Assembly (NCBI RefSeq): GCF_945859705.1
Contig: NC_079135.1
Coordinates: forward strand, 36,629,679 to 36,693,678
Length of the DNA: 64,000 nt
DNA from: Episyrphus balteatus
Taxonomy: Eukaryota; Arthropoda; Insecta; Diptera; Syrphidae
Direction of reading: 5' to 3'
Shown: positions 46,450-57,190 of the stretch, piece by piece
Layout: every line of letters starts with the position of its first letter
How positions within the stretch are numbered: position 1 is the first letter of the stretch
Made by a program: the position numbers and the translations under genes
The notes under the pieces: model-generated
What the model saw: only the letters and a program-made list of their open reading frames with translations
Told to the model about the DNA's origin: nothing
Databases searched by the model: none

Positions 46450-47775
46450 AATATGGAACCATCCTTCAAAATTTTATTGAAATCGTTGAATCTGTCTCCG
46501 CGAAAAAAAACTAATGTAAGAGAAAATACTTTCAAAATGTTGTATTTGCCTAGAGGAAAAAACCCTCAAAATTTTATCGAAATCTTTAAAGCAATTACCA
46601 AAAAACTAATATGTGAGAAAAATAAGCGTAGCTGTGAGCGGATGTTTCTAAAAGTACTTCCAAAACATTTTATTCGGCTAGGGGACCAAAACCTTAAAAT
46701 TTCATCGAAATCCTTAAAGTTGTTACCAAAAAAAATTCCATGTTAAAAAAGTGGGCGTGGAGGTGAGCGGATTTTTCCAAAAATACTTCCAAACTTTTTA
46801 CTCACTTAGATAAACAAACTCCGAAAATTTCATCGAAATCCTTAAAGTGGTTACCAAAAAAAAATTCCATGTTAAAAAAGTGGGCGTGGCAGTGGGCGGA
46901 TTTTTCCAAAAATACTTCCAAACTTTTTACTCACTTAGATAAACAAACCCTGAAAATTTCATCGAAATCGTTAGAGCCGTTCCCGAAAAAACTTATATGT
47001 TAAAAAAGTGGGCGTGGCAGTGGGCGGATTTTTCCAAAAAAACTTCCAAAACTTTTGACTCGCTAAGATAAACAAACCCTGAAAATTTCATCGAAATCGT
47101 TAGAGCCGTTTCTGAAAAAACTTATATGTTAAAAAAGTGGGCGTGGCAGTGGGCGGATTTTTCCAAAAAAAACTTCCAAAACTTTTGACTCGCTAAGATA
47201 AACAAACCCTGAAAATTTCATCGAAATCGTTAGAGCCGTTTCTGAAAAAACTTATATGTTAAAAAAGTGGGCGTGGCAGTGGGCGGATTTTTCCAAAAAA
47301 AACTTCCAAAACTTTTGACTCGCTAAGATAAACAAACCCTGAAAATTTCATCGAAATCGTTAGAGCCGTTTCTGAAAAAACTTATATGTATGTTAAAAAA
47401 GTGGGCGTGGCAGTGGGCGGATTTTCCAAAAAAAACTTCCAAAACTTTTGACTCGCTAAGATAAACAAACCCTGAAAATTTCATCGAAATCGTTAGAGCC
47501 GTTACTGAAAAAACTTATATGTTAAAAAAGTGGGCGTGGCAGTGGGCGGATTTTTCCAAAAAAAACTTGCAAAACTTTTGACTCGCTAAGATAAACAAAC
47601 CCTGAAAATTTCATCGAAATCGTTAGAGCCGTTTCTGAAAAAACTTATATGTTAAAAAAGTGGGCGTGGCAGTGGGCGGATTTTTCCAAAAATACTTCCA
47701 AAATTTTTTACTCGCTTAGATGAACAAACCCTGAAAATTTCATCGAAATCGTTAGAGCCGTTTCCGAGATCCCAA
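46450..47775 (+). repeat. Tandem array, 129-130 bp units
   Basis: The phrase GTGGGCGTGG starts at about 46751, 46880, 47008, 47137, 47267, 47401, 47530 and 47660 (spacing 128-134), preceded by two more diverged units. Each unit also has CGGATTTTTCCAAAAA, ACTCGCTAAGATAAACAAAC and TTTCATCGAAATCGTTAGAG. Units 4-7 are nearly identical while the left-hand ones are diverged, which suggests expansion from the right/middle. It ends at GAGCCGTTTCCGAGATCCCA followed by a TATATA microsatellite. Units could derive from the 3' end of a retroelement; no coding role. Confidence 0.92.
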
Positions 47776-48235
47776 TTTTATATATATTTATATATATATA
47801 TACATATATATAAACAATTTTAGCTCGTTTAAAGTTATAAGATATATACAAGGGCTACAGCAATTTTTTTTTTTTGCATCATATACATTTTAAAATTGTA
47901 AGTACCTACTCGTATTTCAATGACTCGGAAAATGTGCTCCTTCACAAATGCATTTTTTTGGGCCGATTATACAGGATGACTGACGAATCGTACTACAAAA
48001 AATATAATAGTTTTTTTTTTAGGAGTACTCAATAATCTCAAAAAAGCATTAGAAGCTAAATAAACGGCAATAGTGTCCTTTTTTAGATATGGAGAGGCCC
48101 TTCGATAACACCTCTCATAAATCTGTATGTAAAGCTCGAAAGTGCGTTTCGATCACCAAAGTTAAGTAGATTGAAAAAGCACAGCACAAGAACGGTAGAA
48201 ACAAATACAAGTGAAACAACACAGAAAATAATTAC
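47776..48235. other. Spacer with AT microsatellite
   Basis: The (TA)n-like stretch at 47781-47812 follows the tandem array. No gene seen. Confidence 0.5.
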
Positions 48236-48500
48236 AAGAGGCTGTCCACACGGAAGGATACTACCACCCTAGCAGTGGAGTTTTGTATTAGATGAACTAC
48301 TGGAGCATTTAACATCTCTGGGTATTCATTTGCTGTCTTGGTTTTGGCAATGACATGGTAGTAACCGCCTACAGCAAGTTTGAGTTCGAGGTTCCCGCCT
48401 ACCGGAAATATATATTATCGCTGGGGCTTAAGATCAACCATTTGAAAACAAAAATTGTACCATTTACAAGGAGAGGGCTTTCGTCTGATATTAATTAATA
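48236..48500 (+). pseudogene. Decayed LINE reverse-transcriptase fragment
   Basis: Read on the + strand, 48241 onward gives GCPHGRILPP-stop-QWSFVLDELLEHLTSLGI, which matches the reverse-transcriptase pattern GCPQGGVLSPLLW..VVDELL. Further on, GLKINHLKTKIVPFTRRG matches the conserved GL.VNP.KT.LV.FTR block. At least two in-frame stops and a frame change separate the blocks, and the FADD region is lost. It is unlike the jockey elements here and more like the I/R1/LOA-type LINEs, though subclade is uncertain. A very old relic. Confidence 0.68.
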
Positions 48501-49564
48501 TCCAGCTAGCTGGTAAGGTTATATAACTGAAGAGAGAGGTAAATTTTCAATGTAGGTATGTGGGTTAAAAAGAAATCCATTAAAAAAAAGCAAGTATACG
48601 CCATGTGGACAACGAGTTAATCAAGTGAATTACAACTTGGACCTAGACTCCAACACACCTTTATAAAAATAAAATAAACACTTGCAACCAATAACTGAAC
48701 AAAATGTTCATCTTCTTGTGTGTTATCAACCCAAATCCAAAATGGAGTGGACAAATGAATGAATGAATAAATAGATGCAAGGAAAATGCACTGCGGCCTT
48801 TAAGGCCTATTGTGCCCCAATTTTAGCCGAAAATTAATTCTTACCACTTGATGGCGTTTGCAGTGTAGTTCATGGATTAACGTAACCACTTAACCTTGCT
48901 ATTAAATTTAGTTTGAAAGTTTTTTCCCGAATTATACTTTTTGATCGTGCAAACTCTTGGGATGTCAAGGAGATGGCTCTCCCTACTCTAATCTCTAACG
49001 GCCATATTATTCACTAGTTTAAAAAAAACATCTGGAGGTAAAGAAATTGAAATGTCAAAAATAAATCCATATCCATAAACAAAGCACTTTTTTTGGTCTT
49101 TCTATTAAGATACTTTCATTTAATGTCTCATATATAAAAATATTCACAAAGATCTTATTTAATGGAGACGAAGAATCTTCTTAATTATTTCATTTATTTT
49201 ATTTGTATAAAATTACTCAGTGAGATACAATACCTTATAAATAAGAGTAAAACATCAGTATAGTAATACTATTTGTACATTTTTAAATTGTACATTCAGT
49301 GTGCAAATTAAAAATTCTTCTTTTTGTTCTTGCCAAATGGGTTTCGGGTTTTATTTTCCAATTCAACAAAAGCTATTTGAAAAAGGGTATTTTTTTTTAC
49401 AGAATTGAAAAATTAGTTTTTATATAGATTTAATCATATTTGGGAATATTGGAATTATGTTGTGCATAATTTAAGGGTACTTATAAAATAAAATCCTTTT
49501 ATTTTTTTTAGATTCACGTTTTTTTAAGATTCAGGTTAAATAAATTGCACGACTGGGGTCGTAC
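48501..49564. other. Non-coding stretch
   Basis: Nothing recognised between the reverse-transcriptase relic and the long inverted repeat. Confidence 0.4.
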
Positions 49565-50925
49565 GTATGTACATTAGGGTGGGTCAAAAAAATCGAAATT
49601 CTTTTTTTTGAATTGGTACTCCGAAAAATCGATTTCTAGACCCCTCTAGAATATACACACCAAATATGAGCTCTTTATATTAATGGGAAGGTCCTCCGCT
49701 TTGCAATTTTCCATTTTTACATCAAGCTTCTACTAAAAAAAAATAATTTTTTTATTAATTGACTTTTTAGCAAATTTCTTTTCATATTCTTGTAGGAAAT
49801 TGAACGCTCTACAAAAACGGCCTTATACACTTTTTTCGTTTATCTAACCGTTGAATAGATATTTGAGGTCCAAAAATCGAGAAAATCTTTAAAAATTCGT
49901 TTTTTGTTCTTAATTTTGTAACAAATTGAAAAATTATAATGATCAAACGCGCAAGACATATTCTTGTTGAAAATTGATTGCTCCACAAAAAAGGTCTTAT
50001 TAACTTTTTTCATTAATCTAACCATTCTAAAGATATTCGAGGTCAAAGTTAAAAAAAATATAAAAACATTTTATATTTTTAAAAAAATTCTAATTCACTG
50101 AAACTTCATTATTTTCAAATTAGCAAGAAGTATTCTTGTAAGGGGCTTAAACGTTCTACAAAAAATTCCTTGGAATGAAATTGATTGCTTTAACCTTTTA
50201 GAAGATATTCGTATCCAAATCGCAATTCATACGGGTCATAAGAAAACTATTGAAATCAGTGAGCATTGGTTTGGATACGAATATCTTCTAAACGGTTAAA
50301 GCAATCAATTTCATTCCAAGGAATTTTTTGTAGAACGTTTAAGCCCCTTACAAGAATACTTCTTGCTAATTTGAAAATAATGAAGTTTCAGTGAATTAGA
50401 ATTTTTTTAAAAATATAAAATGTTTTTATATTTTTTTTAACTTTGACCTCGAATATCTTTAGAATGGTTAGATTAATGAAAAAAGTTAATAAGACCTTTT
50501 TTGTGGAGCAATCAATTTTCAACAAGAATATGTCTTGCGCGTTTGATCATTATAATTTTTCAATTTGTTACAAAATTAAGAACAAAAAACGAATTTTTAA
50601 AGATTTTCTCGATTTTTGGACCTCAAATATCTATTCAACGGTTAGATAAACGAAAAAAGTGTATAAGGCCGTTTTTGTAGAGCGTTCAATTTCCTACAAG
50701 AATATGAAAAGAAATTTGCTAAAAAGTCAATTAATAAAAAAATTATTTTTTTTTAGTAGAAGCTTGATGTAAAAATGGAAAATTGCAAAGCGGAGGACCT
50801 TCCCATTAATATAAAGAGCTCATATTTGGTGTGTATATTCTAGAGAGGTCTAGCAATCGATTTTTCGGAGTACCAAATCAAAAAAAAAAAAATTCGATTT
50901 TTTTGACCCACCCTAATGTACATAC
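49565..50925. repeat. Near-perfect 1.36-kb inverted repeat (palindromic element)
   Basis: The left arm 49565-50219 and right arm 50270-50925 (about 655 bp each) are almost exact inverse copies around a 50-base spacer at 50220-50269. The same 68-codon frame is present on the - strand at 49840-50046 and on the + strand at 50443-50649 with identical translation. The outer ends are GTATGTACATTAGGGTGGGT and its inverse, so a TA target with TAGGGTGG ends is possible. Only a few differences are visible (for example the A-run near 50880 and ACCCCTC/AGAGGTC near the ends). Transcription through it would give a long double-stranded hairpin. No transposase. Confidence 0.93.
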
Positions 50926-53460
50926 TTGGTCTTATAGTAAAAGTTACTCTAATGTTAAAGTTTTTCATTGAACAAAATAAGGGAAAATTTAAAATTTGAT
51001 ATTTTCACGGAATTTCGTTAGTGGTGCAAAAAAAAATAAAATCTGTTTTTATAAATAATTAAATACCGTTTTAAATGATCTTTTACAAAAAACTAAGTAT
51101 GCCATTTTATTTCTAGTATAAAAAGGAATTTTTAGAAAAAAAATTTCGAAAACCGTTAGAGCCGTTTTTTAAAAAAATAATTTTTTATATATAAAAATTT
51201 TCTAACATTTTTCAACAAAAAAAGTTGATAAGCAATTTTGAATAAATAATTAATTTACACATAAAAACAATTAATTTACACATAAAATCAAAATTTTTCA
51301 CCAACTCTTTTCCAAAAAATTGATTTTTCAAAAAAAAAAATTTGAAATATTTTTTTAAAAATCCAAAAATGTGTTTTTTGAAAAATTTAAATTTTTTTTA
51401 AATAATGATTGTTTAAAAGTTTCTGTATTAAAAATTTGGTCGAAATCTGTTTTGTCGTTAATGAGAAATTCATAAATCCAAAAAACCGTTCTATAGCAGG
51501 TAACGTTAATAACGGTACAAACATTTTTTTTTTATTATCAAAGGAGGCTCTTATCTGTAACAGTAAGCAGAAAAATTTTAATCAAAATCGTTAGAGCCGT
51601 TTTTGAAATAAATCAACTTTTCTGTTTCCGTTATATGACAGGTACCGTTAGTTTTGGTCCTAAAAAAAAACTTTAATTTGTCCTCTTGGGAATCACCCAA
51701 AACTGTTAACTACCAAGTTTAAAGAAAATTACTTCTGTAGTTTAGGCTGTAGCTCGAGGTTCTTACAGACAGACAGACAGACAGAAATGCCGGACCCACT
51801 TTTTTGGCATTCTCCATCACCGTAATGTCATGTAAAATTGTTATCTCGAGTTCGATTTTTTTTACGAATCCTAAACTTGCCCTATATCGCAAGTAAAAAT
51901 ACGCTTATATCATGCTCTCATTACTCCGAAATTTAATTTAAGTTATAAAATCCATGGATTTGAAGTTGCGCAACTTTTCATTCTTCTGAAATGAACACCC
52001 ATTAAATTAAGATATTTAATTAAACTGAAAAAAATGTTCGTAGAAATCAACTAAGTCATTTAAGAGAATTTGAGAGCAAAAAAACGGTTTTATGATCAAA
52101 TACCGTTGGTAAAAATTCTTTTTTTTTGCCTAAACAAAAATATACTTTTCTGAAGGTTTTCGGTGTACTGAACTCGAATCCGAAGTCAGAAAAAAATTAA
52201 TCAGCTTCCGTTTTTGAAATATTACCGCTAAAAAATTCGAAAAACGTATTATTAACTACTTCGGACGTCATTCTTTTATGTAAGGAAAATTGTTTAAACA
52301 TAAATCGTAACGGTTACTATAATAACAGTTTTTGTTCTTTCGAGGCCTGTTTAAATCTTTCCGAAAAATTTTTTATATCCCGAGGTGTCTTAAGATTAAG
52401 TAAGTCTGTTCAACTCAATATATCATTAAGGAGATAAAAACGTATAATAGGCCAAAGAACTGATGTGTAATTTATAATTTTGTAAACTAGTGTAATTATT
52501 CAATGGTACTGGGCTTTTATGCCTAGTATTAATTTCGAGTTATATTTCAACTTCCATACTATATTCTCAGCAAAATTTTAACTCGACAAACTTTTAGAGA
52601 TTATTTTGTATGAAAGCGAACTAAATACATAAATTATTAAGACCAAAATCTATAAAAAAAAAAAAAACAAACAAATATAAACATTTTTGAATTAAAAATT
52701 CAATTAGTCTGTTTCGACTACAGCTTAACAAATCTTATTGAACAAATGTTCAATTTTTACTTAAATGCAGATTTTTAAATTGAACAAATAAGCATTTCAA
52801 GATAAATCGTCTCTCTAATTCAGTTTCTTTAACAATTATTTAATTTTTTTTATTTCATCAAAAACTTCATTTGTTGCAATATCTACTAGTTTATTTTATA
52901 TTATATTATCACGGAAATTAATGTACTTAAGATTTGTACATGCATATGTGTGTGCCGCATCAAGTAACCAACAATTATTATAGATAAAAAAAACCAATGG
53001 CATATTATTCTAACGCAAATTCATTGATATAAATTTATCAATTTATTTATAACAACTCGTGGGTCATTATCTTTTTTGTGTTTTATATTAAAATTATAAA
53101 CCATATTATTTTGTTTAAACATTTTCAAAGTTTATCATAATATACAACAAACAAAATAATTTATTTGACATTGTTTTTGTTTTTTATTTCATAAATCTTA
53201 ACTGCGTGCAATCAAGCTCTAGGCGAATTCTATTTCGCGTTCATTATTATTAATGATCAGTTCAAGGCCACTAACCATATCAAAGCAATCAACTTGGAGT
53301 GAAAAGGTATACTCTACTCTCATCTCTGCGTATGTCGGAAGCTTATCATATAATGTTAATTTTATAAACTAACTTTTAGGTTAGTTGTTTTTTTTTTTCA
53401 AAAGAAAAGAAAAAATTAAGTTTTGTTTTGAAAAAATATACCTATGTATGAACTTTGTTT
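50926..53460. other. AT-rich intergenic stretch
   Basis: No genes seen. Contains a (GACA)n microsatellite at about 51768-51784 inside a dispersed-repeat-like block (CCGTTAGAGCCGTTTTT phrases at 51140-51600), and a fragment near 52130-52250 related to the fold-back at 7402-7853. Confidence 0.5.
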
Positions 53461-53461
53461 T

Positions 53462-53467
53462 TTTATT
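53462..53467 (-). terminator. Fdx1: Poly(A) signal of ferredoxin gene
   Basis: TTTATT on the + strand is AATAAA on the coding strand, about 140 bases after the stop codon, in an overlapping AATAAATAAA word. Likely polyadenylation signal. Confidence 0.5.
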
Positions 53468-53606
53468 TATTTATATTCCATAACAATACAAATTTCTACA
53501 TTGTAAAAACACCAAAATTAAAAATAGAGCTACCTAAAGAAAAAATGATTCTACATTTAGATATTCATAGCTAGTTTGCTTTGCACTATTTGAACGATCG
53601 ATGCTG

Positions 53607-54154
53607 CTACGCGCTACGTGCATCATTCACAGTTGCTGGAACTTGAACCTCTAAGCCGTCCATATCTTTGGTCAAAGTTATTTGACAACCCAAACGAGAT
53701 GTATCGGTGAGGTCATAGGCTAGATCTAGCATGTCTAGCTCCTCGTCGCCAGGTTTGTCGGGGAGCTTTTCGTAATCAGCGGGTTTTAGTATCAAATGGC
53801 ATGTGGAACATGTGAGTGTACCTTCACAGGCTCCGAATCCATCCAAATCGATGTTGTTGTTAACAACGACATCGAGAATAGTGTCTCCAACCTTGCCCTT
53901 GGATGTTATTCTTTCCCCACTCGCTCTCACAAAAGTTATTTGAATTCTACGTAGATGAGTGGGAGCTTTTTTATTTGTTTAATTGCATATTAATGAATAG
54001 AATAAATAACTTACTCTGATTTATCAAAGTTAGGAATAGTAACTGAGAGTTGTCTGGAAAATTGTTCACATAATTGAGGTAGTTTGTTGGGCTTGGAGAC
54101 AAGAAGTGAAATAGGCTGAAGCACTCTTGTGAATTTTGAGACTGTGCGTAACAT
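53607..54154 (-). CDS. Fdx1: Mitochondrial [2Fe-2S] ferredoxin (adrenodoxin / FDX1 type)
   Basis: Two exons on the minus strand (54015-54154 and 53607-53946, 68-bp intron) make 159 aa. Residues 1 to about 40 form a basic, Ser-rich leader without acids (MLRTVSKFTRVLQPISLLVS), a mitochondrial presequence. The ferredoxin domain follows, with cluster ligands Cys87, Cys93, Cys96 (GACEGTLTCSTCHLIL) and Cys134 (SRLGCQ). The acidic stretch DEELDMLDLAYDLTD is the partner-docking helix of adrenodoxins. It passes electrons from ferredoxin reductase to mitochondrial P450s and/or Fe-S assembly. GTLxCSTCHLI and the ending DMDGLEVQVPATVNDAR resemble vertebrate FDX1 more than FDX2; the Drosophila counterpart is Fdxh/Fdx1. 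All ligands are intact. Confidence 0.95.
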
Positions 54155-54699
54155 TGTTTAGACTTTTCTTCTGTTCGGCAACAACTTATTACGCGAACTC
54201 AAGTAGACTTTCTAAATTAGAATTTATCTCAGAAGGTAGGTATAATCGGGAAAAAAAACAAGAGTTGATAACTTTCGTGTTGACGTTTTAAACTTCAAAT
54301 AATTGAAATTATGTAATTAACAGTTTTGCTTTGGTGCGTTTCAGAATAAAGTTTTTATTTTAACAGAAAAATCGAGACTCGAACAACAGGTAATACATTT
54401 AAATACAGTGGTGGACATATAATTAGTACACTTTTCATTTGTTGTATTGAATTACATAAAAGCTCTAGAATTTTAAGCGTTTTCGAATTGGATTGAACAA
54501 TTTTGCCGAGGGTAAATTTTTTACAATAGCCCTGTTCCTTTGGGAGGTGGCAAAGTAATACTAGTAGTTTAGTAGAGATTTTCAATGGAACGCACATTTA
54601 ACGAATTCAATACAAATCGTATCTACTCGGGAAGAAGAGCATGAGTAGATGTTAGTTCGATGCATCCAAAATATGTGCAAATAAATTTTTTTTATCGGA

Positions 54700-54872
54700 C
54701 TTGTTTTGACAAATCAGCTGGCTGTCATAAAAACAAACTCACCTCTTCGTGTGGTGAATTTGTTGTGAGGTTTCTTATGAGGTTTTTCGCAGAATACGAA
54801 ATTGTGAGAACCTTATAAGAAACCTCACAAAAAATTGTGACTTGTGACCCTCATAACGCCAGAATAGCCCTG
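54700..54872. mobile_element. MITE-like copy 1 (CAGGGCTATTCTGG family)
   Basis: GTGAGGTTTCTTATGAGGTT and its inverse face each other, followed by TTGTGACTTGTGA and the end CCAGAATAGCCCTG. A close relative is at 58430-58609. The left limit is approximate. Confidence 0.65.
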
Positions 54873-55019
54873 CTAGATTAACCAAAACATATACTAGTAA
54901 TAAACTACCATCTCCAATGGAAAACCCGACAAAAATACATTTGCAGCTGTCAAATTTTGATTTTTGTAGTGTTTCAAAAACAATAAAGAAAGAAATTTGT
55001 TTATTATTTTTAAATATTT

Positions 55020-55110
55020 GCATGCAAATAACTTAGCAACCAGACTTCGAAGAAACTTTTGGTTTTCAGTTATGAATAGAGCTTAGAAAGATCTTTCTTT
55101 TTGATGTCTC
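55020..55110 (+). repeat. Detached satellite fragment
   Basis: AAATAACTTAGCAACCAGAC, AAACTTTTGGTTTTCAGTTA and a CATTCGATGGGTTTGGAG word match the roughly 300-bp satellite unit at 11960-14590. A single partial unit, diverged. Confidence 0.75.
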
Positions 55111-55586
55111 ATTCGATGGGTTTGGAGAAAAAATTTTCAAAATACAATTTTGTTTGTTGGGTTCGTTTTGCTCTTCGTTTTTCAGTACGCAGCTCTAGCG
55201 AAAAATTGGAGAGTTTTCACTTATTTGTCACTTAAGCCTAGTATACGCTTTTTTAGCTACAGAAAAACCACTGAAACTTGTTCTTTAAAAGTACTTATTA
55301 GGAGTATATATTTCACCGGTTATATCCGTACTGCTACAATCCATGACTGCTCGAATCTAGAAGTACGTAAGTGATGAAATTTATACGTAAAAGAAATAGT
55401 TTTTCTTTCTAGTGCAAATAAAAAATTCTTTTAACTATTTATAATATTTATTGGAAATAAACAAAATATAGTTTTTGTTTTTTTTTTTTTGAAAACCAAA
55501 TAAATAAAAAAAATCCCTGGGCGCGCGTCAGTGGCCTGGCCAATTGAGATGAGAATAGTGAAAAAGAAAAAATCCTCTGCACTTTA

Positions 55587-55830
55587 CAGGGCTATTCTGG
55601 GCAACCTCACTGATGTCTCACAAGTCACAATAACCTCATAACTCGAGTTAAACTCGATTTTGTGACTTTTTCGTATTCTAACGAAAACCTCACAGTCACA
55701 AGAACCTCATAAGGTGTGGTGAGTTTGATTTTGTGAGGTTTTTCGAATTCTGGCGTACCCTCACAACTTGTGAGCCTCATAAAAATTGTAAAAACTGTGA
55801 TCTCCTTCAGAGCAGGTCACAACTCACAAA
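55587..55830. mobile_element. MITE-like copy 2 (CAGGGCTATTCTGG family)
   Basis: Begins CAGGGCTATTCTGGGCAACC and is filled with CTCACAAGTCACAA / TTGTGAGG words that can pair along the element. Oriented opposite to copies 1 and 3 and more diverged. Confidence 0.6.
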
Positions 55831-55919
55831 TTGCTAGAGTTTTGACTTTTATTTCCATAAAATGTTTTGAAAACAAATTAAAGTTTTTACTTGCTCTATA
55901 GGGCAAGTATTGGTTTCGT

Positions 55920-56260
55920 GTAGAAAAAAAAAATCGAGGTTTTAATCAAAACCAACATTACGATTATGGAGAAGATCAAAAAAGTGGTTTTCGTCATGCC
56001 GTCCGTCGGTCTGTGCGTCTGTGCGTCTGTACGTCCATCTGTACATCGAGCTAGGGCCTAAACGGATCGATGGATTTGCTTGAAACTTGGTACAGATGAT
56101 TTTTACATAATTCCCTAGACCCCTTTTTTTTATTTTTTTAATATCTCCATTTTAACGCATATCTCCCATATAACGTTTTCGAGGTATTGCAAATTTTTCG
56201 AAAACGGCTCTAACGATTTCGATTAAATTTGGTGTGCGCAATACTCTTATTGATTTTAAC
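55920..56260. repeat. Dispersed repeat, GTCCGTCGGTCTGTGCGTC block
   Basis: Diverged relative of the blocks at 31975-32160 and 62520-62620. It contains tandem GTCTGTGCGTCTGT words, GAGCTAGGGCCTAAACGG, then AAAACGGCTCTAACGATTTC. Non-coding. Confidence 0.6.
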
Positions 56261-56639
56261 AAAACTGCGTTTTTAGTTTTTCTCAAAAAATTCGGAGAAC
56301 GGAAATATGGCGTTGCCGTTTTTCAAAAATTAACATATTTTTTAAGTTCATATATTTCATCAAAACATGAGTTAATTTTATTCAAAATTTACAGACATAA
56401 TTTTGAAGTGTCAAAAATTAAAAAGAAAAATTAAAAAAGTTTTTGAAAAATTTTTTTTTTTAAGTTTTTGAAAAAAAAAAATTTAATTTTAATTTTTTTA
56501 ACTTGCAACTTTATTTTTTGATTTTTTTTTCTCGACTAAACAAAATCTTAAATTTCCAAAAGCTATTTAAGATAACGATACTTTGAACTGCAAGAGCAAG
56601 TACGTGCGACCCCAGTCGTGCATTTTATTTTTATTTGTG

Positions 56640-57140
56640 ATTCAACAAAAATGGAATTCGACCTTGTTTTGATTTACCCCAAGCAGTGTCCCAAACGTTT
56701 GCCATTGGATGTTGGTTGTATCTGGAGATAGTTTCTCATCGATGTTGAAGTCATCGATGAATATTTGCGACATGGCCTGCGTCGGCAATGACTGTTTTAA
56801 ACACAGGATTATGATTTTATGCTTGATAATGTAGCTCTCTTTCATTATCTCAAGGAGTAGCCATCATTTATCACTTTGCTCAAATCGAAAGTGAAAACGA
56901 AGTTCACGGACACACAAACGAAGGAGCCAATGTTGGAACCATACGATTTCTTTGAATTTCTTAAATGCAACACAAACGCTATCTTATGATGCCCTAAAAA
57001 ATGCATTTGAATTGGAAGAGGTTGATAAATTCGACGAGTTTGTTGATAAAATTGATATCGAAAAAAGCACATTCGAAAGAACTCATATACAATGCAGATA
57101 TGATTGTCATCAATGGCAGGCGCATCTCGGTTTCTAGTCT
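56640..57140. other. Short patches of coding-like sequence, unidentified
   Basis: Two frames look more protein-like than the AT noise around them: on the - strand 56642-56845 (FIDDFNIDEKLSPDTTNIQW), and on the + strand 56952-57137 (ELEEVDKFDEFVDKIDIEKS). I do not recognise either, and no splice model links them. They may be decayed exons of a transposase or of a duplicated gene piece next to the calnexin relic. Confidence 0.25.
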
Positions 57141-57190
57141 AAAAAGTGGTCTTCCGGCCACCGTATTCAATTTTTAATTAAATCATCAGT

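Larger units (their letters stand above)
54155..57190. other. Repeat-rich stretch between ferredoxin and calnexin relic
   Basis: Contains two MITE-like copies with GGGCTATTCTGG ends, a satellite fragment at 55020-55110, a dispersed repeat at 55920-56260 and patches with coding-like composition at 56640-57140. No intact host gene. Confidence 0.55.

Noticed and set aside
49840..50046. 68-codon frame duplicated exactly at 50443-50649 on the other strand
   Set aside because: The identical translation only reflects the inverted-repeat arms. Low-complexity Lys/Asn/Phe composition, not a conserved protein.
53041..53400. Possible additional exon or RNA gene beyond the ferredoxin 3' end
   Set aside because: No splice-consistent ORF and no tRNA or snRNA signature. 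The ferredoxin model is already complete with its own stop and AATAAA.
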